Of a stretch of 64,000 nt of DNA, positions 42,734-52,974 are shown in pieces. The notes under the pieces were generated by a model. The model worked only from the letters and a program-made list of their open reading frames with translations. It searched no databases and was not told where the DNA came from. Source of the DNA: Cyanobium sp. C1_MAG_00004 (GTDB taxonomy: Bacteria; Cyanobacteriota; Cyanobacteriia; PCC-6307; Cyanobiaceae); the NCBI GenBank assembly GCA_027486935.1, contig JAIXOF010000052.1:25436-89435 (forward strand), given 5' to 3'. The position numbers were made by a program, and so were the translations under genes. Within the stretch, counting starts at the first letter, position 1. Each line of letters starts with the position of its first letter.

Positions 42734-44566
42734 ATGCTCTCGATGGCCACGGCAGCCTGGCTGCTTCCCCTGCTGGCACTGCCCTCAATGGCCGGCCTGC
42801 CGGCCCTGATCCAGGCCCCGCCACCGTTGCCACCGGCAGACATCAGCGCGCCCCGCGTCGGGCGCGAAGCACCTCTGCAGAGCGGCCGGCAGCTGCGCCT
42901 GGGCGGCCAGCTGCAACAGGCCCGCTGGCAGCTCAGGCAGGGGGCTGCAGGTCAGCTGGTGGAGCTCTGGCTTCCGCTCGAGGTGCTCCAGAACCAGCTG
43001 GGCATGGCCAGCCGCAGCCAGAGCTCGGGTGCACTCAAACTTGAGTGGTACGGCCGCGAGCTGGAGGTGCCGCCCACTGGCCAACGCAGCCTCGAGGACG
43101 AGGTGGCCGTTGAGGTGGCCGCACTGCTCGAGGGCAGTGGCGTCAACAGTCGGGTGCGGGACGGCGTGCTCGCGCTCGACTGGCCTCCTGTCGCCCTTCG
43201 CGGTGTACGCAGTTCACGGCAGCCGGGCCAGCAGCGGGTGGTGCTGGATCTGGCCGGTCCGGCCCTGATCCGGCGCGATAGCGAACAGATCTGGCTTGGC
43301 CTCTCCAGCGCTGACGCCCAACGGGCAACGCTGGCTGATCTGGGGCTCCAGGCCCGTGCCACGGCGTCCGGGCTGCTGCTGCAGCCAACCGCCGGGGCAG
43401 CCCAGCGGGTGTTCAGCCTTGGAGATCCGGCCCGGATCGTGATCGATCTGGACGCGGCAACAGGAGCCGCGCCTGCTGCGGCCAGCACCCCGATCGATCC
43501 CAGCGACCCGCGCCTGCTGGCCCTGCTGGGCAAGGACCTGCACTGGGACCGCCGGCAACTGGGCGATGTGCGCCTCAACGCGGTGCGGCTCGATCCCCGC
43601 AATCCTGCGCTGGTGCTGCGCCCCCTGACCCGGGGCGCCGGAGCCATGGAGGGCCTGAGCTCCCTGCAGCAGCTGGCGGCCAAGCAGGACGCCCTGGTGG
43701 CGATCAACGGCGGCTTCTTCAACCGCACCAAACGCCTGCCGCTGGGTGCGCTCAAGGTTGATGGCAACTGGTTGTCAGGGCCGATCCTGAATCGGGGTGC
43801 GGTGGCCTGGAGGTCGGGCAGCATGCCCCGCTTTGGGCGCCTCAGCCTTGACGAATGGATCAGCGACCGCAACGGCAATCGCCAACCGATCCTGGTCGTC
43901 AACAGCGGTTACCTGCAACGGGGGCTGAGCCGCTACACCGCCGACTGGGGACCTGCCTACCGGGCCCTGAGCGGCAATGAACGGGCCCTGGTGCTGCAGG
44001 GCGGACGGGTTCAGAGCCTGCATGGGCCCGATCAGCTCGAGCAGGGCGTTGCCCTAAGGCCGGGCGACACCCTGGTGGTGGCCCGCGGCGGGGTCGAACT
44101 GCCATGGAACGTCGGTGACGCCCTGAGCCTGATCAGCAGACCCAACACCGACCTGGGCTCAGAGCCGTTCGTGCTCGGCGGCGGCCCGCTGCTGCTGAGC
44201 GACGGGCAGATCGTGCTCGATGGCCCGCGCGAAAGCTTCAGCGCTGCCTTTCTGCAGCAGGGTGCCCCCCGCACGGTGATCGCCAGCGATGGGCGCCAGC
44301 TCTGGCTGATCACGCTCGAAGGGCGTAGCGATGCCGGGCCCAGCCTGGTGGAGGCGGCCCGTCTGCTGCACCAACTGGGCCTGCAGGATGCCCTCAACCT
44401 GGATGGTGGCAGCTCCACCGGCCTGGTCATGGGTGGGGTGATGACAGTCAAGGGCCGCGGTGTGGCCGGTTCCGTCCATCACGGTCTGGGACTGGTGCCC
44501 AGCGGTCTGGGCGCCGTCGGGGCGGGGCTGGGCGCCCAACCCCAGCCGACTGCCAGAGTGCGTTGA
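42734..44566 (+). CDS. Phosphodiester glycosidase (NAGPA-like) family protein, exported
   Basis: A 610-residue protein with a signal peptide (TAAWLLPLLALPSMAGL). The C-terminal half, from about residue 280, is a phosphodiester glycosidase domain like mammalian uncovering enzyme NAGPA and bacterial DUF2233. It has the conserved VAINGGFFNRTKRLPLG near residue 320 and ALNLDGGSSTGLVMGG near residue 553. The N-terminal half, about residues 50-250, has beta-strand blocks that recall AMIN-type envelope domains. Substrates in cyanobacteria are unknown; a role on envelope or extracellular glycans is an inference. ATG 42743 is an alternative start. Confidence 0.8.
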   Translation: MLSMATAAWLLPLLALPSMAGLPALIQAPPPLPPADISAPRVGREAPLQSGRQLRLGGQLQQARWQLRQGAAGQLVELWLPLEVLQNQLGMASRSQSSGALKLEWYGRELEVPPTGQRSLEDEVAVEVAALLEGSGVNSRVRDGVLALDWPPVALRGVRSSRQPGQQRVVLDLAGPALIRRDSEQIWLGLSSADAQRATLADLGLQARATASGLLLQPTAGAAQRVFSLGDPARIVIDLDAATGAAPAAASTPIDPSDPRLLALLGKDLHWDRRQLGDVRLNAVRLDPRNPALVLRPLTRGAGAMEGLSSLQQLAAKQDALVAINGGFFNRTKRLPLGALKVDGNWLSGPILNRGAVAWRSGSMPRFGRLSLDEWISDRNGNRQPILVVNSGYLQRGLSRYTADWGPAYRALSGNERALVLQGGRVQSLHGPDQLEQGVALRPGDTLVVARGGVELPWNVGDALSLISRPNTDLGSEPFVLGGGPLLLSDGQIVLDGPRESFSAAFLQQGAPRTVIASDGRQLWLITLEGRSDAGPSLVEAARLLHQLGLQDALNLDGGSSTGLVMGGVMTVKGRGVAGSVHHGLGLVPSGLGAVGAGLGAQPQPTARVR

Positions 44567-44599
44567 TTCCGTTTTCAGACCTGCCTGCCAGGCCATGCC

Positions 44600-44956
44600 A
44601 TGACCAGGGGCCAGAGCCTTCATCTGACCGCCGCCGCTGCCGCTGAACTGGGCCGGCAGGCTGCCGTCGCCGGCACCCCGGGACTCATGCATCTGGACCT
44701 GATCGGCGGGGGCTGCGAACGCTGGACGTTGCGGCTGCGGCCAGGGCATCTGGCCGGTGTACCGGTGGCCCGTGCCGATGGCGTCACGGTCTATGCGCCC
44801 CAGCAGCAGCTAGAGCTGCTGGCCGGCTTGAGCCTGGACTACCGGGGCGATCTGAGCGGCGGTGGATTTCTGGTGCGTCCCGGCGAAGGGCAGCGCAGCT
44901 GCGCTTGTGGAGCCTCATTTGGGCCTGCCCAAAGGGGCGGAACACCGACGCAGTAA
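44600..44956 (+). CDS. A-type iron-sulfur carrier (IscA/SufA/HesB-like)
   Basis: A 118-residue protein with the HesB-like domain layout: the start LHLTAAAAAELGRQAA, a first cysteine in IGGGCERWTL near residue 39, and the paired cysteines in SCACGASFGPA near residue 105. The usual C-terminal motif is CGCG-S-F; here it reads CACG-A-S-F, with the two cysteines kept. A-type carriers hold and pass on Fe-S clusters in the cytosol. The gene is 78 bases upstream of rpsL on the same strand. The middle of the domain is divergent, so it may be a specialised paralogue. Confidence 0.8.
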   Translation: MTRGQSLHLTAAAAAELGRQAAVAGTPGLMHLDLIGGGCERWTLRLRPGHLAGVPVARADGVTVYAPQQQLELLAGLSLDYRGDLSGGGFLVRPGEGQRSCACGASFGPAQRGGTPTQ

Positions 44957-45034
44957 GGTGGCGGATTGTCGCTGTCGGTCGGTCGACCGAATCGCGCCTA
45001 CCGCTCCCGTACGCAGACCCAGTTCCGGTCCTCG

Positions 45035-45409
45035 ATGCCCACCATCCAGCAGCTGATCCGCACCGAGCGTCAGCGCCTGACCCGTAAGACCAAATCCCCC
45101 GCCCTGCGCGCCTGCCCCGAGCGGCGCGGTGTGTGCACCCGCGTGTACACCTCCACCCCGAAGAAGCCGAATTCGGCCCTGCGCAAGGTGGCCCGTGTCC
45201 GCCTCACCTCGGGGTTTGAAGTGACCGCCTACATCCCCGGCATCGGTCACAACCTTCAGGAGCACTCCGTGGTTCTGATCCGCGGCGGCCGGGTCAAGGA
45301 CCTGCCCGGTGTGCGCTACCACATCATCCGCGGAACCCTCGACACCGCCGGTGTCAAGGACCGTCGTCAAGCTCGTTCCAAGTACGGCGCCAAGACCCCC
45401 AAGGGTTGA
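45035..45409 (+). CDS. rpsL: 30S ribosomal protein S12
   Basis: S12 (uS12) is at the decoding centre; changes here cause streptomycin resistance. The ATG at 45035 gives 124 residues with [18 protein letters not shown] near residue 41 and [16 protein letters not shown] near residue 91. The lysines of both conserved loops are the wild-type, drug-sensitive residues. First gene of the str operon. Confidence 0.98.
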   Translation: MPTIQQLIRTERQRLTRKTKSPALRACPERRGVCTRVYTSTPKKPNSALRKVARVRLTSGFEVTAYIPGIGHNLQEHSVVLIRGGRVKDLPGVRYHIIRGTLDTAGVKDRRQARSKYGAKTPKG

Positions 45410-45464
45410 TCTCCTGACGCCAGCTTTCATTCGTCCAACGTTTTCGTTCTGATCCCCACGGCCC

Positions 45465-45935
45465 ATGTCACGCCGCAACGCTGCCGAAAAGCGCCCGATC
45501 CTGCCCGATCCCCAGTTCAACAGCCGTCTCGCCTCGATGATCGTGGCCCGGCTGATGAAGCACGGCAAGAAATCCACTGCCCAGCGCATCCTCTCGGATG
45601 CCTTTGGCCTGATCGGGGACCGCACCGGCGGTGACCCCCTCGAGCTGTTCGAGACCGCGGTCAAGAACGCCACACCCCTGGTCGAAGTCCGCGCCCGCCG
45701 GGTCGGTGGTGCCACCTACCAGGTGCCCATGGAGGTGCGTCAGGAACGCGGTACCGCCATGGCCCTGCGCTGGCTCGTCAATTACTCGCGCGCCCGCAAC
45801 GGCCGCAGCATGGCCCACAAGCTGGCCGGCGAACTGATGGATGCAGCCAATGAGGCCGGCAGCGCCGTACGCAAGCGCGAAGAGACCCACAAGATGGCCG
45901 AAGCCAACAAGGCCTTCGCCCACTACCGCTACTGA
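45465..45935 (+). CDS. rpsG: 30S ribosomal protein S7
   Basis: S7 (uS7) organises the small-subunit head. The 156-residue protein has the N-terminal [27 protein letters not shown] and the later [22 protein letters not shown]. In E. coli S7 represses the str operon. A 134-base gap separates it from fusA. Confidence 0.98.
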   Translation: MSRRNAAEKRPILPDPQFNSRLASMIVARLMKHGKKSTAQRILSDAFGLIGDRTGGDPLELFETAVKNATPLVEVRARRVGGATYQVPMEVRQERGTAMALRWLVNYSRARNGRSMAHKLAGELMDAANEAGSAVRKREETHKMAEANKAFAHYRY

Positions 45936-46069
45936 ATGGCGATCGGGTCGGAGCCCTGGGCACTCCGGCCTGCCATCACCCAGCCCTGCCGAGCCCTGTC
46001 CCTTCTTCGGACAGCCCCGCTCTGTAGAGTGACGCCCGCTTTTTGCCTTCCCTTTCGGAGACCTCTCAC

Positions 46070-48145
46070 GTGGCCCGCGCCTTTCCACTGGAACGCGTCA
46101 GAAACATCGGTATCGCCGCTCACATCGACGCAGGCAAGACCACCACGACCGAACGCATCCTGTTCTATTCGGGTGTGGTCCACAAGATGGGCGAAGTCCA
46201 CGACGGTGCTGCAGTCACCGACTGGATGGCGCAGGAGCGTGAGCGTGGTATCACCATCACGGCGGCTGCCATCTCCACCAGCTGGAAGGACCACCGCATC
46301 AACATCATCGACACGCCGGGGCACGTCGACTTCACGATCGAAGTCGAGCGCTCGATGCGAGTTCTTGATGGCGTGATCGCGGTGTTCTGCGCCGTCGGCG
46401 GTGTGCAACCCCAGTCTGAAACGGTCTGGCGTCAAGCGGACCGCTACAGCGTGCCCCGCATGGTGTTCGTCAACAAGATGGACCGCACCGGCGCTGACTT
46501 CCTCAAGGTTTACGGGCAGATCAAGGATCGCCTCAAAGCCAAAGCTGTGCCCATCCAGCTCCCGATCGGGGCCGAGGGTGAGCTCAGCGGCATTGTTGAC
46601 CTGGTCAAGAACCGCGCCTTCATCTACAAGGACGACCTGGGCAAGGACATCGAAGAAGCCGACATCCCCGCCGATATGGCCGACCTGGTGGAAACCTGGC
46701 GGGGTGTGCTGATGGAATCGGTTGCCGAAACCGATGAAGCACTGATCGAGCAGTTCCTCGACAGCGGCGAACTGAGCGAAGAGCAACTGCGCAAGGGCAT
46801 CCGTGAGGGTGTGCTCAAGCACGGCCTGGTGCCGATGCTGTGCGGCTCCGCTTTCAAGAACAAAGGGGTGCAACTGCTGCTCGATGCCGTTGTCGACTAC
46901 CTGCCGGCCCCCGTTGACGTCCCCCCGATCCAGGGTGTCCTGCCCGACGGCACCGAGGCGGTGCGTCCTGCTGACGACAATGAACCGTTCAGCGCCCTGG
47001 CCTTCAAGGTGATGGCCGATCCCTTCGGGAAACTGACCTTTGTGCGCGTTTATTCGGGCGTACTGCAAAAGGGAAGCTATGTCTCCAATTCCACCAAGGA
47101 CAAAAAAGAGCGGATTTCCCGTCTGATCCTGCTCAAGGCTGACGATCGCGAGGAAGTCGATGAGCTGCGTGCAGGCGATCTGGGTGCCGTTCTCGGCCTG
47201 AAGGACACCACAACTGGCGACACACTCTGTGTGGATTCCAATCCGATCATCCTCGAATCGCTGTTCATTCCCGAACCGGTGATTTCGGTCGCCGTCGAGC
47301 CGAAGACCAAGGGCGACATGGAGAAGCTCTCCAAAGCTCTGCAATCTCTGGCCGAAGAAGATCCCACCTTCCGCGTCTCGACTGATCCGGAGACCAGCCA
47401 GACCGTGATCGCTGGCATGGGTGAGCTCCACCTTGAGATCCTCGTGGACCGCATGCTGCGCGAGTTCAAGGTGGAAGCCAACATCGGCGCCCCCCAGGTG
47501 TCCTACCGAGAAACCATCCGCACCAGCTCGAAAGGCGAAGGCAAGTTCGCCCGTCAGACCGGCGGCAAGGGCCAATACGGCCACGTGGTGATCGAGATGC
47601 AGCCCGGAGAACCGGGTTCAGGGTTTGAATTCGTCAACAAAATTGTTGGCGGCATCGTTCCCAAGGAATACATCGGTCCTGCCGAAAACGGCATGAAGGA
47701 GACCTGCGAATCCGGCGTGATCGCAGGTTTTCCGATGATCGATGTGAAGGTCACCATGGTCGACGGTTCGTATCACGACGTCGACTCTTCGGAAATGGCG
47801 TTCAAAATCGCCGGCTCCATGGCCTTCAAGGACGCCGTCAAGAAGTGCAATCCTGTGCTTCTTGAGCCCATGATGAAGGTGGAGGTCGAGATCCCCGAGG
47901 ATTTCCTCGGTTCCGTGATCGGCGATCTCTCATCGCGTCGTGGTCAGGTCGAGGGCCAGTCCGTCGATGACGGACAGTCCAAGGTCCAGGCCAAGGTGCC
48001 TCTGGCCGAAATGTTCGGCTACGCCACCCAGCTCCGATCCATGACTCAGGGTCGGGGTATCTTCTCGATGGAGTTCAGCCATTACGAGGAAGTTCCTCGC
48101 AATGTTGCTGAGGCCATCATCTCCAAGAATCAGGGCAAATCCTGA
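46070..48145 (+). CDS. fusA: Elongation factor G
   Basis: EF-G is the GTPase that drives translocation on the ribosome. I choose GTG at 46070, with CGGAG nine bases upstream, giving 691 residues that start [20 protein letters not shown] motifs are [10 protein letters not shown] (G1), RGITITAAA (switch I/G2), DTPGHVDF (G3) and NKMDRTGA (G4). The C-terminal domains III-V are complete. An upstream in-frame ATG at 46043 would add nine unrelated residues. Confidence 0.97.
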   Translation: MARAFPLERVRNIGIAAHIDAGKTTTTERILFYSGVVHKMGEVHDGAAVTDWMAQERERGITITAAAISTSWKDHRINIIDTPGHVDFTIEVERSMRVLDGVIAVFCAVGGVQPQSETVWRQADRYSVPRMVFVNKMDRTGADFLKVYGQIKDRLKAKAVPIQLPIGAEGELSGIVDLVKNRAFIYKDDLGKDIEEADIPADMADLVETWRGVLMESVAETDEALIEQFLDSGELSEEQLRKGIREGVLKHGLVPMLCGSAFKNKGVQLLLDAVVDYLPAPVDVPPIQGVLPDGTEAVRPADDNEPFSALAFKVMADPFGKLTFVRVYSGVLQKGSYVSNSTKDKKERISRLILLKADDREEVDELRAGDLGAVLGLKDTTTGDTLCVDSNPIILESLFIPEPVISVAVEPKTKGDMEKLSKALQSLAEEDPTFRVSTDPETSQTVIAGMGELHLEILVDRMLREFKVEANIGAPQVSYRETIRTSSKGEGKFARQTGGKGQYGHVVIEMQPGEPGSGFEFVNKIVGGIVPKEYIGPAENGMKETCESGVIAGFPMIDVKVTMVDGSYHDVDSSEMAFKIAGSMAFKDAVKKCNPVLLEPMMKVEVEIPEDFLGSVIGDLSSRRGQVEGQSVDDGQSKVQAKVPLAEMFGYATQLRSMTQGRGIFSMEFSHYEEVPRNVAEAIISKNQGKS

Positions 48146-48184
48146 TCTTCACCCAACCCCATAACCCCCCGATTCTTTAACACC

Positions 48185-49384
48185 ATGGCTCGCGAGAAGT
48201 TCGAAAGGAACAAACCCCACGTCAACATCGGCACCATCGGCCACGTTGACCACGGCAAGACCACCCTCACCGCCGCCATCACCAACGTGCTGGCCAAGAA
48301 GGGCTTTGCCAAGGCTCAGGCCTATGACCAGATCGACGGTGCACCCGAAGAGCGTGAGCGCGGCATCACCATCAACACCGCCCACGTTGAGTACGAGACC
48401 GATAACCGTCACTACGCCCACGTGGACTGCCCCGGTCACGCGGACTACGTGAAGAACATGATCACCGGTGCCGCCCAGATGGACGGCGCGATCCTCGTGG
48501 TCGCAGCCACCGACGGCCCGATGGCCCAGACCAAGGAGCACATCCTGCTGGCCAAGCAGGTGGGTGTTCCCGCCCTGGTGGTCGCCCTCAACAAGTGCGA
48601 CATGGTCGACGACGAGGAGATCCTCGAGCTGGTCGAACTGGAAGTGCGTGAGCTGCTGAGCAGCTACGACTTCCCCGGCGACGACATCCCCGTGGTGCAG
48701 GTCTCGGGCCTCAAGGCCCTCGAAGGTGATGCCACCTGGGAAGCCAAGGTCGACGAGCTGATGAAGGCTGTCGACGAGTCGATCCCCGAGCCCGAGCGCG
48801 AAATCGACAAGCCGTTCCTGATGGCCGTCGAAGACGTGTTCTCGATCACCGGTCGCGGCACCGTCGCCACCGGCCGCATCGAGCGCGGAAAGGTCAAGGT
48901 GGGTGAAGAAATCGAAATCGTCGGCATCAAGGACACCCGCAAGTGCACCGTCACCGGCGTCGAGATGTTCCGCAAACTGCTCGATGAGGGCATGGCGGGC
49001 GACAACGTCGGCCTGCTGCTGCGCGGCATCCAGAAAGAGGACATCGAGCGTGGCATGGTGCTGGTCAAGCCCGGCTCCATCAAGCCCCACACCAAGTTCG
49101 AAGGCGAGGTGTACGTGCTCAAGAAAGAAGAAGGCGGTCGTCACACCCCCTTCTTTGCCGGCTACCGCCCGCAGTTCTACATCCGTACCACCGACGTGAC
49201 CGGCCAGATCACGGCCTTCACCTCTGACGACGGCGCCAACGTCGAAATGGTGATGCCTGGTGACCGCATCAAGATGACCGGTGAGCTGATCTGCCCGGTG
49301 GCCATCGAGCAGGGCATGCGCTTCGCCATTCGCGAAGGCGGCCGCACCATCGGTGCCGGCGTGGTCTCCAAGATCCTCGAGTGA
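48185..49384 (+). CDS. tuf: Elongation factor Tu
   Basis: EF-Tu brings aminoacyl-tRNA to the ribosome. The 399-residue protein has G1 [10 protein letters not shown], switch [16 protein letters not shown]3 [12 protein letters not shown] and G4 NKCDMVDD. The C-terminal domains are complete, ending GVVSKILE. It is the only tuf copy in the window. A perfect hairpin lies 34 bases after the stop. Confidence 0.98.
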   Translation: MAREKFERNKPHVNIGTIGHVDHGKTTLTAAITNVLAKKGFAKAQAYDQIDGAPEERERGITINTAHVEYETDNRHYAHVDCPGHADYVKNMITGAAQMDGAILVVAATDGPMAQTKEHILLAKQVGVPALVVALNKCDMVDDEEILELVELEVRELLSSYDFPGDDIPVVQVSGLKALEGDATWEAKVDELMKAVDESIPEPEREIDKPFLMAVEDVFSITGRGTVATGRIERGKVKVGEEIEIVGIKDTRKCTVTGVEMFRKLLDEGMAGDNVGLLLRGIQKEDIERGMVLVKPGSIKPHTKFEGEVYVLKKEEGGRHTPFFAGYRPQFYIRTTDVTGQITAFTSDDGANVEMVMPGDRIKMTGELICPVAIEQGMRFAIREGGRTIGAGVVSKILE

Positions 49385-49418
49385 TCCCGACGGCACAACC
49401 GTGCTGATCTAGGGTTGA

Positions 49419-49443
49419 TTGGTGGGCCCTTTGGGCCCACCAA
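49419..49443 (+). terminator. Perfect hairpin between tuf and rpsJ, possible attenuator
   Basis: TTGGTGGGCCC, three T, GGGCCCACCAA: an 11-pair perfect stem with a three-base loop. No T-run follows (the next bases are CTCCTGAACC), so it is not a classical terminator. It may reduce read-through into rpsJ or stabilise the tuf messenger. Confidence 0.55.
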
Positions 49444-49550
49444 CTCCTGAACCTCGACAATTCACCTGCGGGGTCAACCTGATCGGGCCCCCGACATCCC
49501 GGTTCATCAGCAACCGCGGACGCTCGTTAGATCATTGCTCTTCCAATCCC

Positions 49551-49871
49551 ATGTCCACAGCCATCGCTCAACAGAAGATCCGCATCCGCCTGAAAGCGTT
49601 TGATCGCCGCATGCTGGATCTCTCTTGCGACAAAATCATTGAAACGGCCGATCACACCGCCGCTACGGCGATCGGACCGATTCCTCTGCCCACCAAGCGC
49701 AAGATCTACTGCGTGCTGCGTTCGCCCCACGTGGACAAGGATTCCCGCGAGCACTTCGAGACCCGCACCCACCGCCGGATCATCGACATCTACAGCCCCA
49801 GCTCGAAAACGATCGATGCGCTGATGAAGCTTGATCTTCCCAGCGGCGTTGATATCGAAGTCAAGCTCTGA
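49551..49871 (+). CDS. rpsJ: 30S ribosomal protein S10
   Basis: S10 (uS10) is in the small-subunit head and, in other bacteria, pairs with NusB in antitermination. The ATG at 49551 gives 106 residues beginning [20 protein letters not shown], with the conserved [10 protein letters not shown] and the end [11 protein letters not shown]. It belongs to the str operon here, which is why the S10 cluster at 2713 starts with rplC. An upstream in-frame ATG at 49419 lies in the hairpin. Confidence 0.98.
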   Translation: MSTAIAQQKIRIRLKAFDRRMLDLSCDKIIETADHTAATAIGPIPLPTKRKIYCVLRSPHVDKDSREHFETRTHRRIIDIYSPSSKTIDALMKLDLPSGVDIEVKL

Positions 49872-49957
49872 TCAGCCCCAGAACAGGACCATGGCCCTGA
49901 TCCCCAACGGTGCCCGACGCGGCGTTCCTAGGATCGGGGTCATTGTCGGACAGCACG

Positions 49958-50605
49958 ATGGGTGAACTGGCCGTACGGGAATTGCCGCTGTTTCCCCTGC
50001 CGGATCTGGTGCTGTTTCCCCAGGAAGTGCTGCCTCTGCATATCTTTGAGCCCCGGTACCGGATGATGCTCCGGACCGTGCTCGCCGAAGACCGCCGTTT
50101 CGGGGTTGTGCGCTGGGATCCTGAATCACAACGTATGGCCAGTGTCGGTTGCTGCGCAGAAGTCATCCACTGCCAGACCGAGGAGAATGACCGAAGCAAC
50201 ATCGTCACCATGGGCCAGCAGCGCTTTCGCGTGCTGGAGATTCTGAGGGAGACACCATTTCGCGTCGGCCTCGTGAGCTGGATCGAGGATGATTCAGCCG
50301 AGACACACGACTGCCTCGACGAACTGGCCCGTGACGTCTCCCAGGCCCTGCAGGATGTGGTGGAACTGACAGGGAAACTGATCGGCAAGCCGGCGGCCCT
50401 GCCCAGCGATCTGCCGGATCTGCCGCGGGAGTTGTCGTTCTGGATCGGTTCTCACCTGGCCGGTCCCGTGGCCGAACAACAACAAGCCCTGCTCGAGATC
50501 ACCGACACGGCCGAGCGCCTGCGCCAGGAATACGCCCTGCTGGACCACACCCGCCGGCAACTGGCAGCACGAACCGTTCTCAAGGACACCTTCCCCACCT
50601 CTTAG
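49958..50605 (+). CDS. Lon N-terminal (substrate-binding) domain protein
   Basis: A 215-residue protein made of the N-terminal domain of Lon protease, with no ATPase or peptidase part. The conserved opening is ELPLFPLPDLVLFPQEVLPLHIFEPRYRMM near residue 8. The later part is helical. Stand-alone proteins of this type are common in cyanobacteria; they are assumed to bind proteins, but the role is unproven. The ATG at 49958 gives the start that fits the family; an ATG at 49910 is also in frame. Confidence 0.85.
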   Translation: MGELAVRELPLFPLPDLVLFPQEVLPLHIFEPRYRMMLRTVLAEDRRFGVVRWDPESQRMASVGCCAEVIHCQTEENDRSNIVTMGQQRFRVLEILRETPFRVGLVSWIEDDSAETHDCLDELARDVSQALQDVVELTGKLIGKPAALPSDLPDLPRELSFWIGSHLAGPVAEQQQALLEITDTAERLRQEYALLDHTRRQLAARTVLKDTFPTS

Positions 50606-50620
50606 CCCCCCACCTGCAGC

Positions 50621-51499
50621 ATGAGCCGGGCCTACACCGACAGCAGCAGCGTTGCCAGGGCTTACGACAACTGGACCAACGACGCCCTGCTGGAGCGCCT
50701 CTGGGGCGAACACATACACCTGGGGCACTACGGGGATCCGCCAGGGTCCCGCGACTTTCGCCAGGCAAAGCACGATTTCGTGCATCAGCTGGCGCGCTGG
50801 AGCGGCCTCGATCAGCTGCCAGCCGGGTCCCGCGTTCTCGATGTGGGCTGCGGCATCGGCGGCAGCAGCCGCATCCTGGCTGATGCCTATGGCTTCGAGC
50901 TGCTGGGCATCAGCATCAGCCCGGCCCAGATCGCCAGGGCCCAGAGCCTGACCCCAGCCCCGCTGAACCAGCACTGCCGCTTCGCGGTCATGGACGCCTT
51001 GGACCTGGAGTTGGCTGACCAGAGTTTTGATGCCGTCTGGAGCGTCGAAGCCTGTCCCCACATGGCCGACAAGCAGCGCTACGCCGACGAACTGCTGCGG
51101 GTGCTGAAACCAACGGGTCGGCTGGCGGTCGCCGACTGGAACCGGCGCGACCCCGGCCAGGGCGAGCTGTCCGCCCTCGAGAGCTGGGTGATGCGCCAGT
51201 TGCTGGACAACTGGGCCCACCCCGAATTCGCATCGATCGAAAGCCTGCAGGCCCATCTGCAGGGCAGCACCCATGCCGGCGGCATCGCCATCGAAACCGG
51301 CGACTGGAGTGCGGCGACCCTGCCCTCCTGGATCGATTCGATCGTTGAGGGTGCACGCCGGCCAGCCGCTGTGCTCAGCCTGGGCCTGCGGGGCGTGGGG
51401 CTGGGGCTGCGCGAGGTGCCGACACTGCTGCTAATGCACTGGGCCTTTGCCACCGGCCTGATGCGCTTCGGGGTCTTTCGCGGTAAGAAGCCCGGCTGA
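50621..51499 (+). CDS. SAM-dependent methyltransferase, tocopherol-methyltransferase-like
   Basis: A 292-residue class I methyltransferase. Motif I is VLDVGCGIGGSSR near residue 71, with further conserved segments DALDLELADQSFDAVWSVEACPHM near residue 124 and ELLRVLKPTGRLAVADWN near residue 155. The GCGIGGSS form and the acidic EACPHM motif resemble gamma-tocopherol and related prenylquinone methyltransferases, so a role in tocopherol or plastoquinone synthesis is plausible; the exact substrate is not proven. The gene is 15 bases downstream of the Lon-domain gene and converges with pheA. Confidence 0.75.
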   Translation: MSRAYTDSSSVARAYDNWTNDALLERLWGEHIHLGHYGDPPGSRDFRQAKHDFVHQLARWSGLDQLPAGSRVLDVGCGIGGSSRILADAYGFELLGISISPAQIARAQSLTPAPLNQHCRFAVMDALDLELADQSFDAVWSVEACPHMADKQRYADELLRVLKPTGRLAVADWNRRDPGQGELSALESWVMRQLLDNWAHPEFASIESLQAHLQGSTHAGGIAIETGDWSAATLPSWIDSIVEGARRPAAVLSLGLRGVGLGLREVPTLLLMHWAFATGLMRFGVFRGKKPG

Positions 51500-51535
51500 T
51501 CCAGGAAGGCCGGCTCACCAGGCGGCGCTCCGGAC

Positions 51536-52369
51536 TCAGACATCGGTGGTGATCGGATAGGCACCGAACAGGGCCAGGTGCTCGCACAGGGGCGCCAGAT
51601 CGTCCAGTACGCCTTGCAGGGCTGCCTCGCCCTCATCCTCGGCCAGTTCGAGGTCGACAAAAAAGATGTATTCCCCCATCTCGCGCTTCGAGGGGCGCGA
51701 TTCGATCCGGCTCATGTTGAGGTCGCGCCGCTGTATGCAAACCAGGGCTTCGAGCAAGGCACCGGGGTGGTTGGCGTGCAGCGAGAAGGCCAGGCTGGCC
51801 AGGGCACCCTGCATCAGGCGCTCACCGCGTCTGAGCAGCAGAAAACGGGTGCAGTTACCGGCCACATCATTGATCGGGTAGGCCAGCACCTCAAGGCCGT
51901 GCTCGCGGGCAGCCTCGGTCGAGGCCACCGCCGCCCGAAAGCGACTGCCCCGCACCAGACGCGCAGCTTCGGCGGTCGAACTGGTGGGCAACTGCAGCGC
52001 CGCGGGCAACTGGGTCTCAAGCCACTGGCTGCACTGGGCCAGGGCCTGGGGGTGGGACAGCACCTCGCTGACGGCCTCGATGGGACCACTGCCCACCAGG
52101 GCGTGGCGGATCGGCAGCACCAGCGCCCGCGCCACCGTCAGATCGGGCTGCTCCCACAGGGCATCGAGGGCCGCAGTCACGCCGCCCTCCACTGAATTTT
52201 CGACCGGCACCACCGCCGCGTCGGCCTGGCCCGTGGCCAGGGCCTGCACCACTGCACGGATGCCCTGCTGGGGCAGCAGTTCAGGGGATTGCCAACCCTC
52301 GAGCTCGGCCAGCCGATGGGCCGCCTGTTCGCCGTAGGTGCCGACGGGACCGAGGAACGCAACACGCAT
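51536..52369 (-). CDS. pheA: Prephenate dehydratase
   Basis: Converts prephenate to phenylpyruvate for phenylalanine synthesis. The 277-residue monofunctional enzyme (no chorismate mutase) opens with MRVAFLGPVGTYGEQAA. The catalytic domain shows VVPVENSVEGGV and the TRF motif in GNCTRFLLL near residue 166. A C-terminal ACT domain with the ESRPSK feedback-binding motif lies near residue 225. The ATG at 52369 is chosen; the extra 15 residues of the longer frame do not resemble the family. Confidence 0.96.
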   Translation of the reverse strand: MRVAFLGPVGTYGEQAAHRLAELEGWQSPELLPQQGIRAVVQALATGQADAAVVPVENSVEGGVTAALDALWEQPDLTVARALVLPIRHALVGSGPIEAVSEVLSHPQALAQCSQWLETQLPAALQLPTSSTAEAARLVRGSRFRAAVASTEAAREHGLEVLAYPINDVAGNCTRFLLLRRGERLMQGALASLAFSLHANHPGALLEALVCIQRRDLNMSRIESRPSKREMGEYIFFVDLELAEDEGEAALQGVLDDLAPLCEHLALFGAYPITTDV

Positions 52370-52434
52370 GGCGACAGGGGGTGAAGAGCACTCAAAGGCG
52401 ATCGATAGGATCATGGCGCCCCGGGCCCCAGCTC

Positions 52435-52974
52435 ATGCCCCTGGCCTTCAGCGCCAGCCAGCAGCTGCAATTGCGCGTGGCCCAGGGACGCGAACGCCTG
52501 GCTGACTACCTCAGCCACGAACAGCGCGTGGTGCACGCCCTGCTCGATCCACGTCAGCTGCAGACCCTGGGGGCAGACCGCTACCGCTACACCGTCACCC
52601 CGCTGCAGGTGTTTCAGCTGCGCATCGAGCCGGTGGTGGAGCTGCGCACGCACCACCACGGCGGTCGCCTGGAGCTGCAGGCCCAGGACTGCCACCTCGA
52701 GGGATTGGGCCTGGTGGACGACTTTGAACTGAGCCTCGACGCGTGGCTGGTGGCCACGGGCGAGGGCCTCAGCGGTCAGGCCACCCTGGCTGTGCGGGTG
52801 AGCCAACCGCCCCTGCTCAGGCTGATCCCGGCGCGGGTGCTGGAGGCCACCGGCCAATCCCTGCTGGCTGGCATCCTGCTGGGGATCAAGACCCGGGTGG
52901 GTCAGCAGCTGCTGGCCGACTTTGAGCAGTGGTGTCAGCAGGGACCGCCACCGACGCCTGCTGCTGCGGCATGA
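52435..52974 (+). CDS. DUF1997 family protein
   Basis: A 179-residue cyanobacterial/plastid-type protein of unknown function. Visible family features are the opening [33 protein letters not shown], a central [23 protein letters not shown], and a C-terminal helix [24 protein letters not shown]. It has no signal peptide or clear membrane span. It is divergent from pheA, and its 3' end overlaps the convergent rnhB gene by about 89 bases. Confidence 0.75.
   Translation: MPLAFSASQQLQLRVAQGRERLADYLSHEQRVVHALLDPRQLQTLGADRYRYTVTPLQVFQLRIEPVVELRTHHHGGRLELQAQDCHLEGLGLVDDFELSLDAWLVATGEGLSGQATLAVRVSQPPLLRLIPARVLEATGQSLLAGILLGIKTRVGQQLLADFEQWCQQGPPPTPAAAA

Noticed and set aside
45929..47584. A 551-codon open frame antisense to fusA, and a 415-codon one antisense to tuf (48149-49396).
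   Set aside because: Both mirror highly biased elongation-factor genes and their products show no domain; third-position bias explains them.
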